Assembly: GCA_000621985.1 (NCBI GenBank)
Contig: JHWW01000001.1
Span: forward strand, 1-64,000
Source: Lachnospiraceae bacterium V9D3004
GTDB lineage: Bacteria > Bacillota > Clostridia > Lachnospirales > Lachnospiraceae
DNA: 64,000 nt
Direction of reading: 5' to 3'
Part shown: one piece after another, positions 16,401 to 25,594 of the stretch
How the letters are laid out: each line of letters begins with the position of its first letter
Numbering within the stretch: the stretch's first letter is position 1
Notes under the pieces: generated by a model
The model's database searches: none
Told to the model about the DNA's origin: nothing
What the model saw: only the letters and a program-made list of their open reading frames with translations
Program-made: the position numbers and the translations under genes

Positions 16401-19400
16401 AGTATTACAAAATGAATGACGAAGCGTCAGAGGGTATAGAGATTACAACAGATGAGGAAGGTCATTATGCTGCAAGCCTCTGGCCGGGACTCTATGGCGT
16501 TGAGATAGAGGATACATACGCGACGTCATATACCGGCGGAACGATCACTTATTACGAGGGAATGACGGCCGAATGGAGTAAGGGTTATGAAGGCGGATAC
16601 CCCGTAGGCTGGCCTAATGCTGATAAGTGGACCGGAAGTTATGAGTCAGCTAATGCGTGGCTTTCCGGCAAATACGGAATGGGCGGTGACATTGGTGGAA
16701 TGAGTCTGTCTTCGGGTAGTGTTGTGGCAGATCTGACTATACAGGAGAAAGAAGTTAAATTCTCATTTAATAAGCCGAGCGTTAATCCTGCAGCACTTAC
16801 TTATATGATAACCGGTATCGATAAGAAGGAAAAAGAAGGACCTTATATGTTGGGCGGAAGTTATTCCAGAGAAGATCCGTTCTTTTATAACATGCATTGG
16901 GTACATTCTTATCAGACTGTTGATTATCATCCGGAGACCAGAGGTGCGACAATGACAGTAAGAAAGAATGGTAAATCAGAGACCATTGACCTTACTGACA
17001 AATCGTTCCCGCTTGATTATTACAATCTTGTTCCCGGTAATTATACATTCTCATACGAGATGTCAAGCGTGTTGTTCCCGCATTTGGAAGCAACCGGTAT
17101 TAATGGTACGGCCAAATCATTTACATTCTTTGACTTCCCGGCACCCGGTAAGCTCCCGACGAACTTCCCGGAGGATTACAATAATAAGAGCAATCCATGG
17201 CCTCTCGATCAGGTAATTGATGATGGTGTGATTATTGATGCCAGGAATAAAAAAGACAGTAACGGTAATAAACAATACAGAATGGTTTCCGATCTGTATG
17301 ACGGTGATGAAAGTAATGGCGAGATCAAGGTTAAGTTCTATCACCTGAATGAATATATGCCATCATATGCAGACTATGGTAATGCGCCCGCCAAGCCGGA
17401 TCCGAGTTACAAACCGAGGTCAGCCGACAGTTCATCTGCTACCAATAATGTGTATCAGGGAAGTGTACCTGCTGAATCCTATCAGGCGAATGTCTATTAT
17501 GCTGCTTCAATTGGAGATAATACTGTATGGAGCGGAATTCCTTCAAGCAAGTGGAGTGAAGTAAAGGATGGCTTCGATGCAGATTCAGATCTTCACTGGA
17601 GATGGAATACCGGTGAGCTTGGTAAGAGTATTGATGAAGCTGTGTATAATGACAGCAATAAGCCGACTAAGGATCAGTATTATGAGCTTGTTAGCGGACA
17701 TGACTACAATTACCGCAACTATTACAGTAATAGTTATACTACCCCGGAGAGTGAAAAGGTGGAAGAAGTAGTTCACGGATACAAAGCAGGTAGTGTAGTG
17801 AAGAAACCATCTTCGTTAGAGTATCCGGATTACAGTTCTTATGCATTCCCTCAATCATATATCCTTGTTAATGGCCAGTACGAGATGAACAGGACATATT
17901 GGAAACATTGTAAAGAAGCGATAGAAGGAACGAGTGACCCTGTTGAATATCGCGAGTGGGATGAGTTTTTAAATGAAAAATACGCAAATGATTATAATGC
18001 TGTTCAAAGACAGTATGATAATGCCGTTAATGCTTTTGTAGAGGCAGTTAACAAATCAATTGATACGTATAAGCAGGATTACGCAGACTGGTATCAAAGC
18101 GAATATATAGACAAGGGATTCCCAAAGGCAGGCAGATTGTATTATTGTCCGGAAGATCTTCCGGATGCTCCGGATTGGGATAAAAATAGAGCCCATTGGA
18201 GTGATGATTATACAAGTATAAAAAATTATTGTGATTATTATAATTCAAGGACGTTTTTGGTTGGTTATTCAGTAGGCAGCAATCCGGACAAGATCTTTAC
18301 TTCGTCGGCACTTTCCGGTACCAATGAGTATTCCGATTATATGTGTCTGCCGGATGATGACGACCTGAAGCTGTATTTTTGCGCACCTAAGGGACAGTCT
18401 GATTACTTCCTTGAAAATATTGATTACATTCGTAATCAGGAGAATTATGAGGATGTGTTCAACAGTGATCTGTGGTTTAGTGTAGATGTGCCTAAGAGCG
18501 GAACAAAGAATTGTAATATCAGCTTCTGTCCCGGTGTAAGCAGCAGCGGTGTTACGATCCTGTCACAGGCTAATATCGAGAGACTGTTGAATCCTCGAAC
18601 CATCAAGGTACAGGCAGTTGAACTGGTGAATGATCAGCTTCGGGCAGAGAATAAGCTTGATGTGTCGGTATCCATCAATATTGGTGATAAGACCTTCAGA
18701 TCAGGTCAGACATATAATAACCAGACCTGTCCGAGTGATGTTGACAGTGCGACTGTTCTGGGAAATGATGCCATTGAATGGGTATATGTGGATAACAGGG
18801 CAAGGGGAATCCTTGACAAAGACGCAAAAGTTGAGACATTCTTTGTAGGACTTCAGAGAAAGAACTACATCTATGAAATGACAGTCAAGGACGATGCCGG
18901 CAACCCTGTAAAGGGAGCAGATGTTAAGGTCATCGGTAAGAATTACGGTTCACCGCTTGATTCTGTCACTGATAAGGATGGAAAGATACAGATAGGAAGA
19001 GAATATTCTAATTTGCAAGGTGAGAAGACTATCTCAGGTGGCCTTACCATGCAGGATTATGAAGTACATGTATCCGCAAAAGGTTACGGCAGGCAGAAGA
19101 TTGTCATTGCAAAGAGCGATTTCCCTGGATCACTGTCAAAGGAAGTTACCCTCACCAGACAGGCACAGCCGTCATTTATAGAAGAAGGCACTTCCATGGA
19201 CAGGAAGGGTGCGTTCATTCCGGGCGTGAACTTCGTGGGCGGATCGAAGAACCAGGTAGAATTCCTTACACATACGGTGCTTGGAGGAGTACTTGATAAT
19301 CCGCTTCTTATGACCCTGGATACCCAGATCGATACGGCATCTGGTGATTCGCTTCAGGATGTATTCCTTGTAGATAAGAAGTCATTTGTGAAGAGGGATT

Positions 19401-22400
19401 ATTCCGATAAGCCGAAGGCTGTTAAGGTTCCGTCAACGGCGGGCGATGAATATAATCCTTCTGAAGTACTCGAATGGCTTGAGAAGCTTAGAAGCGGAGA
19501 ACTTGGCAATGTGTATTACAAGAGGTTCTCTGAGGACGGTGGCTTCACATTCAAGAACAGAACGAAAGATGGAGGTTCGCATTATGAGCTGTCGTCATCC
19601 ATACCGCTGTGGGAACTTCCTCCGGACGGATTCGAGCCGTGTCTCATAGCAGTTACGGGAAATGACGCAGTACAGATATATCATTTTGATTATTCGGGTG
19701 AGAAGGAGAAAGAACAGCTTGTCGGAATCCGTGTGTTGGGCGACAAGGCGAAGGTTCTCAATAACATCACCTTAATGGCGAACGCTCAGGCAGCAGGCGG
19801 TTCAATGGTTGAGCACCTGATGGATATAGTATCACCTACAGGTTCACTCCTTCCGTTACCGCAGTACGAGGCAGGAGTAACCGAGGAAGATGGTTATCTT
19901 ACTTATGAATACAAGCTTGGAATCAAGCTGTTACAGGGTAAGAAAGATGTATCCGGAGCCGATTCGGCGATCCTTTCCATAGCACCGACTACACTCGGAA
20001 TTGCTATATATGGTGAGCTTGGACTAACTCTTAACGGCGAAGATCGTGAATTATCAGACAGCTACAACGTAACTTGTGCGGCTGAAGATATGGATCTTAT
20101 GGATTATCTGCCGCCGATATTTGAGGCACTTCCGGTCGAGATATCATTTGATGATGGTACGCCTAAGGGATCATTTACACTTGTTGATGCAGACAAGTTT
20201 AATAAGAAGAACGAGACTGAAGAGAAGTCTTATGAATTCAGTGCAAACGCACAGGTTAAGGTGAATGCCGAAGTAAGCGCATTCAAGGCTCTTGGCGCTG
20301 TTCCTACGGTTGGTCAGGTTCTCCTTGCGCTTGAGAAGAGCGGAGCCCTCGATGTGGGAGCAAAGCTTTCGCTTGCAGCCGGAGCAGACGGCACTTACAG
20401 ATATAAGATAATCAAGGGCAGCGGTGAGACAGAGCACGAAGCATCATTTACCGTCGGAATCGGAGCAGGAATCGGACTCTATGCCAAGGCATTCGGAGGT
20501 TCGATCGGTGCTGAAGCGAACCTTAAGGTAAGCGGTGACAATGAGAAGTTAGAGGATATGGTTACCGTAACCGCCGAGATCAATAAGGATGGATTCAACC
20601 TCAAGGAAGTACAGGGTAAGCTTACCGCAGATGCACACATTGCGATAGAGACATGGTTCATAAATGGTGAGAAGGACTTCAAGTTCGGTGAGATTCCGTT
20701 CAAGTACGAATTCAACACCGAGACGCAGTTCACCCTTACACCGATTAAGATAAAGAGTACCATGAGAAGCAGGAATGATTTTGAGACTTCCACATTCAAT
20801 GGAAGACCGGAGACAGTCGTATCTAACTTCCTGCCTATAGGAAGTTATGCTACCGACGATACCGATAACGGTGACTTCCTCTATACTGACATGAGTGCAA
20901 AGGGTGGCAATGTACGCCTTATGCTTGCGCCGTATTCAGGAAGTTCTGCATGGACTACGCCGGTTAATATCGCATCAACAGACGGACTCATTCCGGCATT
21001 TGACATAATTAAGCTTGCTGACGGTAAGGAGCTTGCAGTATGGACCGAGATTCCCAAGGCTCACATGGAGAAGAGTTGTCCACCGTCAGTGATCAAGTAT
21101 TCAGTAGGAACAATAACGGGCGGAACATGGAACGGCGAAGTTAAGACTCTTGCGGAGCTTTCCTCAGAGGTTGCTTCTAAGCTGTACCTTATAAGCGACA
21201 GTAAGGGCGTATCGCTTGTGGCACTTAAAACCGCAGAAGGTGCTCTTGCCGAACGTTGGAGTATAAGCGGTTATACATGGAACGGTACCGCATGGAGTGC
21301 AGCTACATCTCTTGCAGCGAACCAGCCACTCTATGATATTAAGGTAACAAGGGCTGATGGCAAGACATTCATATCATATGTAACTGATGATAAGAAGCTT
21401 CATGTGAAGAACTGGGGCGACATAGTAAATGAGTCCACATTCGATGTAACGGGACCGGAGACAGCGATCGCTTCCGACGGTACCAATGTATATCTTGTGA
21501 GCGAGACAGCAGTTAAGAAAGAAGGCAGTCAGACAGATGCTTCCGAGCCGGAGTCCAATGCTCTTATGCTTCGTGTATATGATGGCGTATGGAAGTCTAA
21601 GGGAATCATTGCAACCACGGAGAATCCGGGCAATCCGTCGATCGTTGTGGGTGAAGATGTTAATATAACTTACACTGCAGACGGCGACAGGGCGTTGTAC
21701 GTGGCCGAATGTGATAAGAACGGCAGTATCACGACCGAACCTGAGAAGGTTAAGGAGATAACAGGCGGAAGGCTCGATGGCAGCAGTATAATTGCAACAG
21801 AAGATGAGCAGATAGTACTTACCGTATTCAAGGCTGAGAGCGACAGTGAAGAAGATAACAGCGCAGAGGTTGACAGTCTTATAGCTCATATTACGACTAC
21901 AGGTAAGACTGCGAAGATCGTGACCGCACCGGAAGCGGTAACGGGAATTACATATGATGGTAAGTCACATGCACTTGTGAGCGCCGGATCGGCTAAGAAC
22001 GGAACGATGAATTATGCCGTAATGACAGAAGAAGGTGCACCTTCCGATAATGCTTACGGCACAACGATACCTGCAAAGACAGATGCCGGAACTTATTATG
22101 TATGGTACAAAGTAACAGGCAATAACGGTTACGCTGACAGCGCGGCTATGTGTAAGACTGTAACGATCGCCAAGAGAGGTGTTATGGTAACTGCTAAGGA
22201 CCAGACTGTAACTTACGGCGATCAGATAGCACAGGGCTCGGATTATTATGATATCAGTGCTACGGAGCTTGTTCCTATAGGCGAAGGTGGAGAGGCAGGC
22301 TCGGTTCTTGCACAGGGAGATACGGAGACAGTAACACTTACGGCAGACAAGACAACGAATAAGATCCAGCCGGCAGTTACTGTTAAGAACGGTTCTAAAG

Positions 22401-25400
22401 ATGTCACTGCGAACTATGACATTACACAGGTAGCAGGAATTCTCACTGTCAACAAGGTAATGCTTACCGTTAAGGCTAATGATAAGACAAGAACCTACGG
22501 AACGGATAATCCGACATTTACCTATGAAGTTACGGGACTTAAGGGAAATGATAAGCCTGAGGATGTTCTTGTGGGAAGTCTTGCATGTGAGGCAGGAAAG
22601 ACTACGCCGGCAGGTGGAGATGGCTATGAGATCACCAAGGGTAATCTGAGAGTTGCCGACAGCTTCGCAGATTGCTATGATATCACATTCACAGCCGGAA
22701 CACTTACCATAACCAGAGCTTCACAGGGTGCGCCGGATAAGGGTGCCGGATATGTGATCACAGGAACGACTGTAACGGTTGACTCCGAGTCCGTTCATAA
22801 GATCATGTCAGGTGATAATGTGATCATCGATTACGGCACGAAGTATGAACTGTATGAATATGACGGAAGTGCATATACGAAGGGTGATTCATTTACCATC
22901 AAGGCTGATAAGACCTACTTCGTAAGATGGGGTGAAGAGACCAATTACAGCGCTTCTGCTTACACTGAGATTAATACAACTGCCGGTGTAACCGTCATGG
23001 CGGTATCGGCATCCATGGGAACAGTTAAAGCTGAAGGACTTAGCGCAGACGGAACATGCAGGATCGGTTCATCTGTAACCGTTAAGGCGTCAGCAAATGA
23101 CGGCAATGAGTTCATCTGCTGGCAGGATGCAGACGGTGATACAGTAAGTGAAAAGGCAGAATATACATTTACAGTGACTAAAGACACTGTTCTTGTAGCA
23201 GCGTTCAAGGTTAAGGATAAGAAGACAGCAGTTCTTCCGAAGACGGTTGATCATACTTATGACGGCACGGAGAAAGCTGGAATTGACGCAGTCGGAGAGT
23301 TCACAGCAGATGGAAGCATGATAGGAAATGGTTATATCCTGAGCGGAGCCCTTAAGGCAACAGATGCGGGAACATATATTGTGACAGCCACTCTTGCAGA
23401 TGATTATGACATGTGGGCAGATGGAACCACAGCTCCTAAGAAGTTGTCATGGATCATAAGTAAGAAGTCACAGAATGCACCTAACGTATCGGTAAAGAAT
23501 ACTACCATTAAGGTCACGATCCCACAGGGTAAGACCGTGAGATATTCCGCAGACATGACGGTAGACAAGGCTAACTGGACTGAAGCGGGAAGTTCTATAG
23601 CTGATGTGAAGGCAGGAACATATTACTTCTATACTGTTGGCGACAAGAACAGCTTGGACAGTCCGGTAACGGTAGTTACTGTAGCAAGACCTTCAATAGG
23701 CGCTCTTACGATACAGCCGTCTGAACTTACCAAGAACAGCGCGACCCTTAACGGTGCCGCAATACCTGAAGATTACATCAACTCTGCTTATGTTGAGTCG
23801 GTGAAGTTCAGTTACAGAGAAAAGGGTGTGAATAACTGGAGCGAGACAGGCTCGCTTACACCGAGAGTAACATTTGTCAAAGAGATCACAGGTCTTAAGG
23901 AAGACACTGATTATGAGTACCGGTCAGTAGTGGTACTTAAGGATGATTCACAGACTGCAGGAGAGAATAAAATATATGGTGACAGTATATCGTTCCATAC
24001 ATTGAAGTCCGCCAACACCGGACGTGTTGATGTCAAGGTTATCGATAAAAATGATGTGAAACGCGATGTTATCGTATCAATCGAGGCAGGTAATGTGGTT
24101 ATTGCCGCAATCGCACCTGACGCAGAAGGCAACGTTGCATTCACTAATCTTCCAAACGGTACGTACAATGTGGTAGTAAGTTCAGTAAACGGTGACTTCC
24201 TCAAGACTGAAATGGTGGAGATCACAGGAAGTAAGGCTGTAACGAAGACATTCAATATACCGGCAGGCAGGATCGCTTCGTATATCGATGTGAAGAACGA
24301 TGATACACCGAAGATAGCGGTTAACGGACTTGACAATACTATCACAGCTGCAGAAAAAGACAACGCGGCAGCAGGTATACAGCAGGTTGAGGCGAAGCTT
24401 GAAGTTGAGAAGGTTAATGAGAAAAAGGCACAGGGATCAGACGAGATAAATGAGCTTCTTGATGAAGGTGAGAAGGTTGATGAATTCCTGAACATAGGGC
24501 TGTTCAAGACAACCAAAGAACTTGATGCGAACGGTAATGCGACAACTATTGATAATAAGGACATCGGGGCAGAGAATAAGGAAGTACTTGAGATCGCTAT
24601 TCCTTATGAGAACATCAAGACCAGGAATATCAGGATGTATCGTTATCATAATGAAGTAGCAGAATTCCTTAAGGAACTTGATTCGAAGCCGGCATCCTAC
24701 ATTGACGGAACATATTACTTAGATAAGGTTAACGGTGTAATCTACCTGTATGCAAGCGGATTCTCGACATATGCTATCACCACAGTGGATGAAGGAAGCG
24801 AAACGACCGCAACACCGACAACAACGGTTAAACCGACTGATGAACCGGGTAACCCGACGGCATCGCCGACAATACCACCGTCGAATCCGACTAATGAGCC
24901 GGGTAACGCAACTGCATCTCCGACAGCTGAACCGACATCGGCACCGACTAATGAACCTGGTACTCCAACAAATGAACCGGGCAATCCGACATCGGCACCG
25001 ACTGTTGATCCGGGAACGAATCCTACAACGCCTCCGGACGGTCAGCCTACGACAGTGCCGTCAACTGTGGCAACGCCGTTACCGGGAGCAGCAACGACAT
25101 CACCGACAGGAACACAGCCCGGCGTGACAACACCGGGAGCAACCGGAACGGATCCTTCACAGACAGAGCCTACACAGACGTTATCTAAGATAACCATCAA
25201 GTCAGTGACATGCAAGAAGGGAACGAAGAAGATCACGGTCAAGCTCTCTGTCAAAGGCGCGACGGTCAAGATCAAGGTCGGCAAGAAAGCTTATAAGAAG
25301 GCCACGGCCAAAGGAAAGACCTACACGCTGAAGCTCGGCAGCAAGCTTAAGAAGAAGACCAAAGTTATCATTCAGGTAAGTAAGAAGAATTATGCGAGCT

Positions 25401-25426
25401 TGAAGAAGAGTTATGCGGTGAAGTAA
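13406..25426 (+). CDS. giant secreted multidomain surface protein (4006 residues)
   Basis: N-terminal signal peptide (MKKNIKRALSYLLTAVMFF..., likely cut after VSAA near residue 32). Domains in order, approximate residues: Gly-rich GLUG-like repeats (110-300); two InlB/Flg_new-type beta repeats, each ending in W after a GY..YW/GGW core (430-560); several CnaB/carboxypeptidase-regulatory-like folds (560-815, 1820-1870, 3540-3630); a Tyr/Asn/Asp-rich region (1315-1730); a propeller-like stretch (2490-2830); MBG-type domains with VTYGD and RTYGTDNPTFTYEVTGL (2840-3110); a fibronectin-like segment (3430-3535); a Pro/Thr stalk of NEPG/TASPT units (3800-3930); and a Lys-rich Ig-like C-terminus (3930-4006). 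There is no LPXTG, SLH or C-terminal membrane anchor. Probably an adhesin or matrix protein; ligand unknown. ATG 13406 follows AAAGGAG at 13389-13395. Confidence 0.9.
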   Translation: MKKNIKRALSYLLTAVMFFTGLPMNEAYVSAAPEENDPNAPWTEYAATEVKPNEEGVYEISTAEELAWLAKEVNLGYDSNLEQYDYDWESDSYTYTTFRLTNDIDLSAHEWVPIGTANNAEFKGIFDGAGYTITGMHVGTKDAPYNAGYYAGLFGRLYSGGSVTDVKLIDPVIYAASPESGDECYTGLIAGYQGGSKSVISNCEVSGSAFIIGNKEYGRYYGDAGGIVGSLYQGTIDSCRANVILGALDGERKYSLGGIAGVAGYYNSCAIKNCVSVVTADIPNDLIRDYYVDGLSAGGSRCTISNSIAQVDYDSSNFNYKDYSNNVPGTRKNVAMIVTNIANRQYSEVEPYEYLGSEAREPRYIYHDGNGELTEKTEDELKNEECIETLNAAARDIEGALPWTISEDENGGYPNLKGAGLHRFIVVDFVSAGETYKTDRIISGKTVAEPKAPERDGYTFDYWYAEDKDKAYDFSTPVTDELTLNAKWIPHVYSVRFDSKGGSYVYPQNVERDTKATAPTEPEKKGYSFGGWFTDSECKNAWSFDSLITEDTVLYAGWTEASDLAVSGRITDEDGRGIQGATVTLENGQNARTDEFGYYRLNNVAQGTYSITASAPGYNSATQAGFVVNDISSGYDVALTKQNEGSQAGTVDIYTTVSCVYSGLMLEGVEVRAVGAGDLGEYKMTTDANGFVFFTGLPVGTYTFHINENGRPGWESYVSDPKELTTSYNLRCALKPNYQKLSVKVLGDYDPITEEANVPLENTKVKLLGVDPKNEDKVLINREISTDENGVLTVDNLVPITWKISASEFAYEETETTIYSNGAGKLSKNEVTLTLPFINSSLTVGLESVYEDPDIFKASKDGTPATLKIELAGTAGTLSEGIIRESALNEQGKAVFNKILPGTYQMTVSGAAKRYVSVTSGDGKELDASYSGGKKYFEVDFDGHDTTNVGLGQNVEATLKVTPSPVSFSGTLFKSDMGEDGNVTTVPLANTKLTIKPSEYYKMNDEASEGIEITTDEEGHYAASLWPGLYGVEIEDTYATSYTGGTITYYEGMTAEWSKGYEGGYPVGWPNADKWTGSYESANAWLSGKYGMGGDIGGMSLSSGSVVADLTIQEKEVKFSFNKPSVNPAALTYMITGIDKKEKEGPYMLGGSYSREDPFFYNMHWVHSYQTVDYHPETRGATMTVRKNGKSETIDLTDKSFPLDYYNLVPGNYTFSYEMSSVLFPHLEATGINGTAKSFTFFDFPAPGKLPTNFPEDYNNKSNPWPLDQVIDDGVIIDARNKKDSNGNKQYRMVSDLYDGDESNGEIKVKFYHLNEYMPSYADYGNAPAKPDPSYKPRSADSSSATNNVYQGSVPAESYQANVYYAASIGDNTVWSGIPSSKWSEVKDGFDADSDLHWRWNTGELGKSIDEAVYNDSNKPTKDQYYELVSGHDYNYRNYYSNSYTTPESEKVEEVVHGYKAGSVVKKPSSLEYPDYSSYAFPQSYILVNGQYEMNRTYWKHCKEAIEGTSDPVEYREWDEFLNEKYANDYNAVQRQYDNAVNAFVEAVNKSIDTYKQDYADWYQSEYIDKGFPKAGRLYYCPEDLPDAPDWDKNRAHWSDDYTSIKNYCDYYNSRTFLVGYSVGSNPDKIFTSSALSGTNEYSDYMCLPDDDDLKLYFCAPKGQSDYFLENIDYIRNQENYEDVFNSDLWFSVDVPKSGTKNCNISFCPGVSSSGVTILSQANIERLLNPRTIKVQAVELVNDQLRAENKLDVSVSINIGDKTFRSGQTYNNQTCPSDVDSATVLGNDAIEWVYVDNRARGILDKDAKVETFFVGLQRKNYIYEMTVKDDAGNPVKGADVKVIGKNYGSPLDSVTDKDGKIQIGREYSNLQGEKTISGGLTMQDYEVHVSAKGYGRQKIVIAKSDFPGSLSKEVTLTRQAQPSFIEEGTSMDRKGAFIPGVNFVGGSKNQVEFLTHTVLGGVLDNPLLMTLDTQIDTASGDSLQDVFLVDKKSFVKRDYSDKPKAVKVPSTAGDEYNPSEVLEWLEKLRSGELGNVYYKRFSEDGGFTFKNRTKDGGSHYELSSSIPLWELPPDGFEPCLIAVTGNDAVQIYHFDYSGEKEKEQLVGIRVLGDKAKVLNNITLMANAQAAGGSMVEHLMDIVSPTGSLLPLPQYEAGVTEEDGYLTYEYKLGIKLLQGKKDVSGADSAILSIAPTTLGIAIYGELGLTLNGEDRELSDSYNVTCAAEDMDLMDYLPPIFEALPVEISFDDGTPKGSFTLVDADKFNKKNETEEKSYEFSANAQVKVNAEVSAFKALGAVPTVGQVLLALEKSGALDVGAKLSLAAGADGTYRYKIIKGSGETEHEASFTVGIGAGIGLYAKAFGGSIGAEANLKVSGDNEKLEDMVTVTAEINKDGFNLKEVQGKLTADAHIAIETWFINGEKDFKFGEIPFKYEFNTETQFTLTPIKIKSTMRSRNDFETSTFNGRPETVVSNFLPIGSYATDDTDNGDFLYTDMSAKGGNVRLMLAPYSGSSAWTTPVNIASTDGLIPAFDIIKLADGKELAVWTEIPKAHMEKSCPPSVIKYSVGTITGGTWNGEVKTLAELSSEVASKLYLISDSKGVSLVALKTAEGALAERWSISGYTWNGTAWSAATSLAANQPLYDIKVTRADGKTFISYVTDDKKLHVKNWGDIVNESTFDVTGPETAIASDGTNVYLVSETAVKKEGSQTDASEPESNALMLRVYDGVWKSKGIIATTENPGNPSIVVGEDVNITYTADGDRALYVAECDKNGSITTEPEKVKEITGGRLDGSSIIATEDEQIVLTVFKAESDSEEDNSAEVDSLIAHITTTGKTAKIVTAPEAVTGITYDGKSHALVSAGSAKNGTMNYAVMTEEGAPSDNAYGTTIPAKTDAGTYYVWYKVTGNNGYADSAAMCKTVTIAKRGVMVTAKDQTVTYGDQIAQGSDYYDISATELVPIGEGGEAGSVLAQGDTETVTLTADKTTNKIQPAVTVKNGSKDVTANYDITQVAGILTVNKVMLTVKANDKTRTYGTDNPTFTYEVTGLKGNDKPEDVLVGSLACEAGKTTPAGGDGYEITKGNLRVADSFADCYDITFTAGTLTITRASQGAPDKGAGYVITGTTVTVDSESVHKIMSGDNVIIDYGTKYELYEYDGSAYTKGDSFTIKADKTYFVRWGEETNYSASAYTEINTTAGVTVMAVSASMGTVKAEGLSADGTCRIGSSVTVKASANDGNEFICWQDADGDTVSEKAEYTFTVTKDTVLVAAFKVKDKKTAVLPKTVDHTYDGTEKAGIDAVGEFTADGSMIGNGYILSGALKATDAGTYIVTATLADDYDMWADGTTAPKKLSWIISKKSQNAPNVSVKNTTIKVTIPQGKTVRYSADMTVDKANWTEAGSSIADVKAGTYYFYTVGDKNSLDSPVTVVTVARPSIGALTIQPSELTKNSATLNGAAIPEDYINSAYVESVKFSYREKGVNNWSETGSLTPRVTFVKEITGLKEDTDYEYRSVVVLKDDSQTAGENKIYGDSISFHTLKSANTGRVDVKVIDKNDVKRDVIVSIEAGNVVIAAIAPDAEGNVAFTNLPNGTYNVVVSSVNGDFLKTEMVEITGSKAVTKTFNIPAGRIASYIDVKNDDTPKIAVNGLDNTITAAEKDNAAAGIQQVEAKLEVEKVNEKKAQGSDEINELLDEGEKVDEFLNIGLFKTTKELDANGNATTIDNKDIGAENKEVLEIAIPYENIKTRNIRMYRYHNEVAEFLKELDSKPASYIDGTYYLDKVNGVIYLYASGFSTYAITTVDEGSETTATPTTTVKPTDEPGNPTASPTIPPSNPTNEPGNATASPTAEPTSAPTNEPGTPTNEPGNPTSAPTVDPGTNPTTPPDGQPTTVPSTVATPLPGAATTSPTGTQPGVTTPGATGTDPSQTEPTQTLSKITIKSVTCKKGTKKITVKLSVKGATVKIKVGKKAYKKATAKGKTYTLKLGSKLKKKTKVIIQVSKKNYASLKKSYAVK

Positions 25427-25427
25427 C

Positions 25428-25446
25428 AGAGTTGCTATTCACAGCC
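25428..25446. repeat. Copy of the AGAGTTRCTATTCACAGCC motif
   Basis: Starts two bases after the giant gene stop. It differs at one position from the copy immediately after the metG stop (3063-3081). Confidence 0.65.
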
Positions 25447-25460
25447 ATAAAAAACTATCG

Positions 25461-25496
25461 AAAACCCTCGGAGTTGGAGGCTCCGGGGGTTTTCTT
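25461..25496 (+). terminator. Terminator of the giant surface-protein gene
   Basis: Arms AAAACCCTCGGAG (25461-25473) and CTCCGGGGGTTTT (25481-25493), one wobble pair, ending in TTTTC. The A-run on the other side means it may also stop transcription of the convergent minus-strand gene. Confidence 0.75.
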
Positions 25497-25563
25497 GCTC
25501 GTTACGGTGAGCTGAACCTTTCAGGCTGTTGCTATCTTATTTGCCATCTCTATCCAGCCATTT

Positions 25564-25590
25564 GCATCTGTAATTAGCAATTACAGATGC
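25564..25590. repeat. Short perfect hairpin beyond the glycosidase gene
   Basis: GCATCTGTAATT (25564-25575) and AATTACAGATGC (25579-25590), 3-base loop, just past the stop of the minus-strand gene. There is no T-tract on either strand. Confidence 0.6.
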
Positions 25591-25594
25591 CGGC

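Noticed and set aside
23911-24564. 217-codon minus-strand frame inside the giant gene
   Set aside because: Ser/Leu/Thr-rich antisense shadow of a well-supported plus-strand protein.
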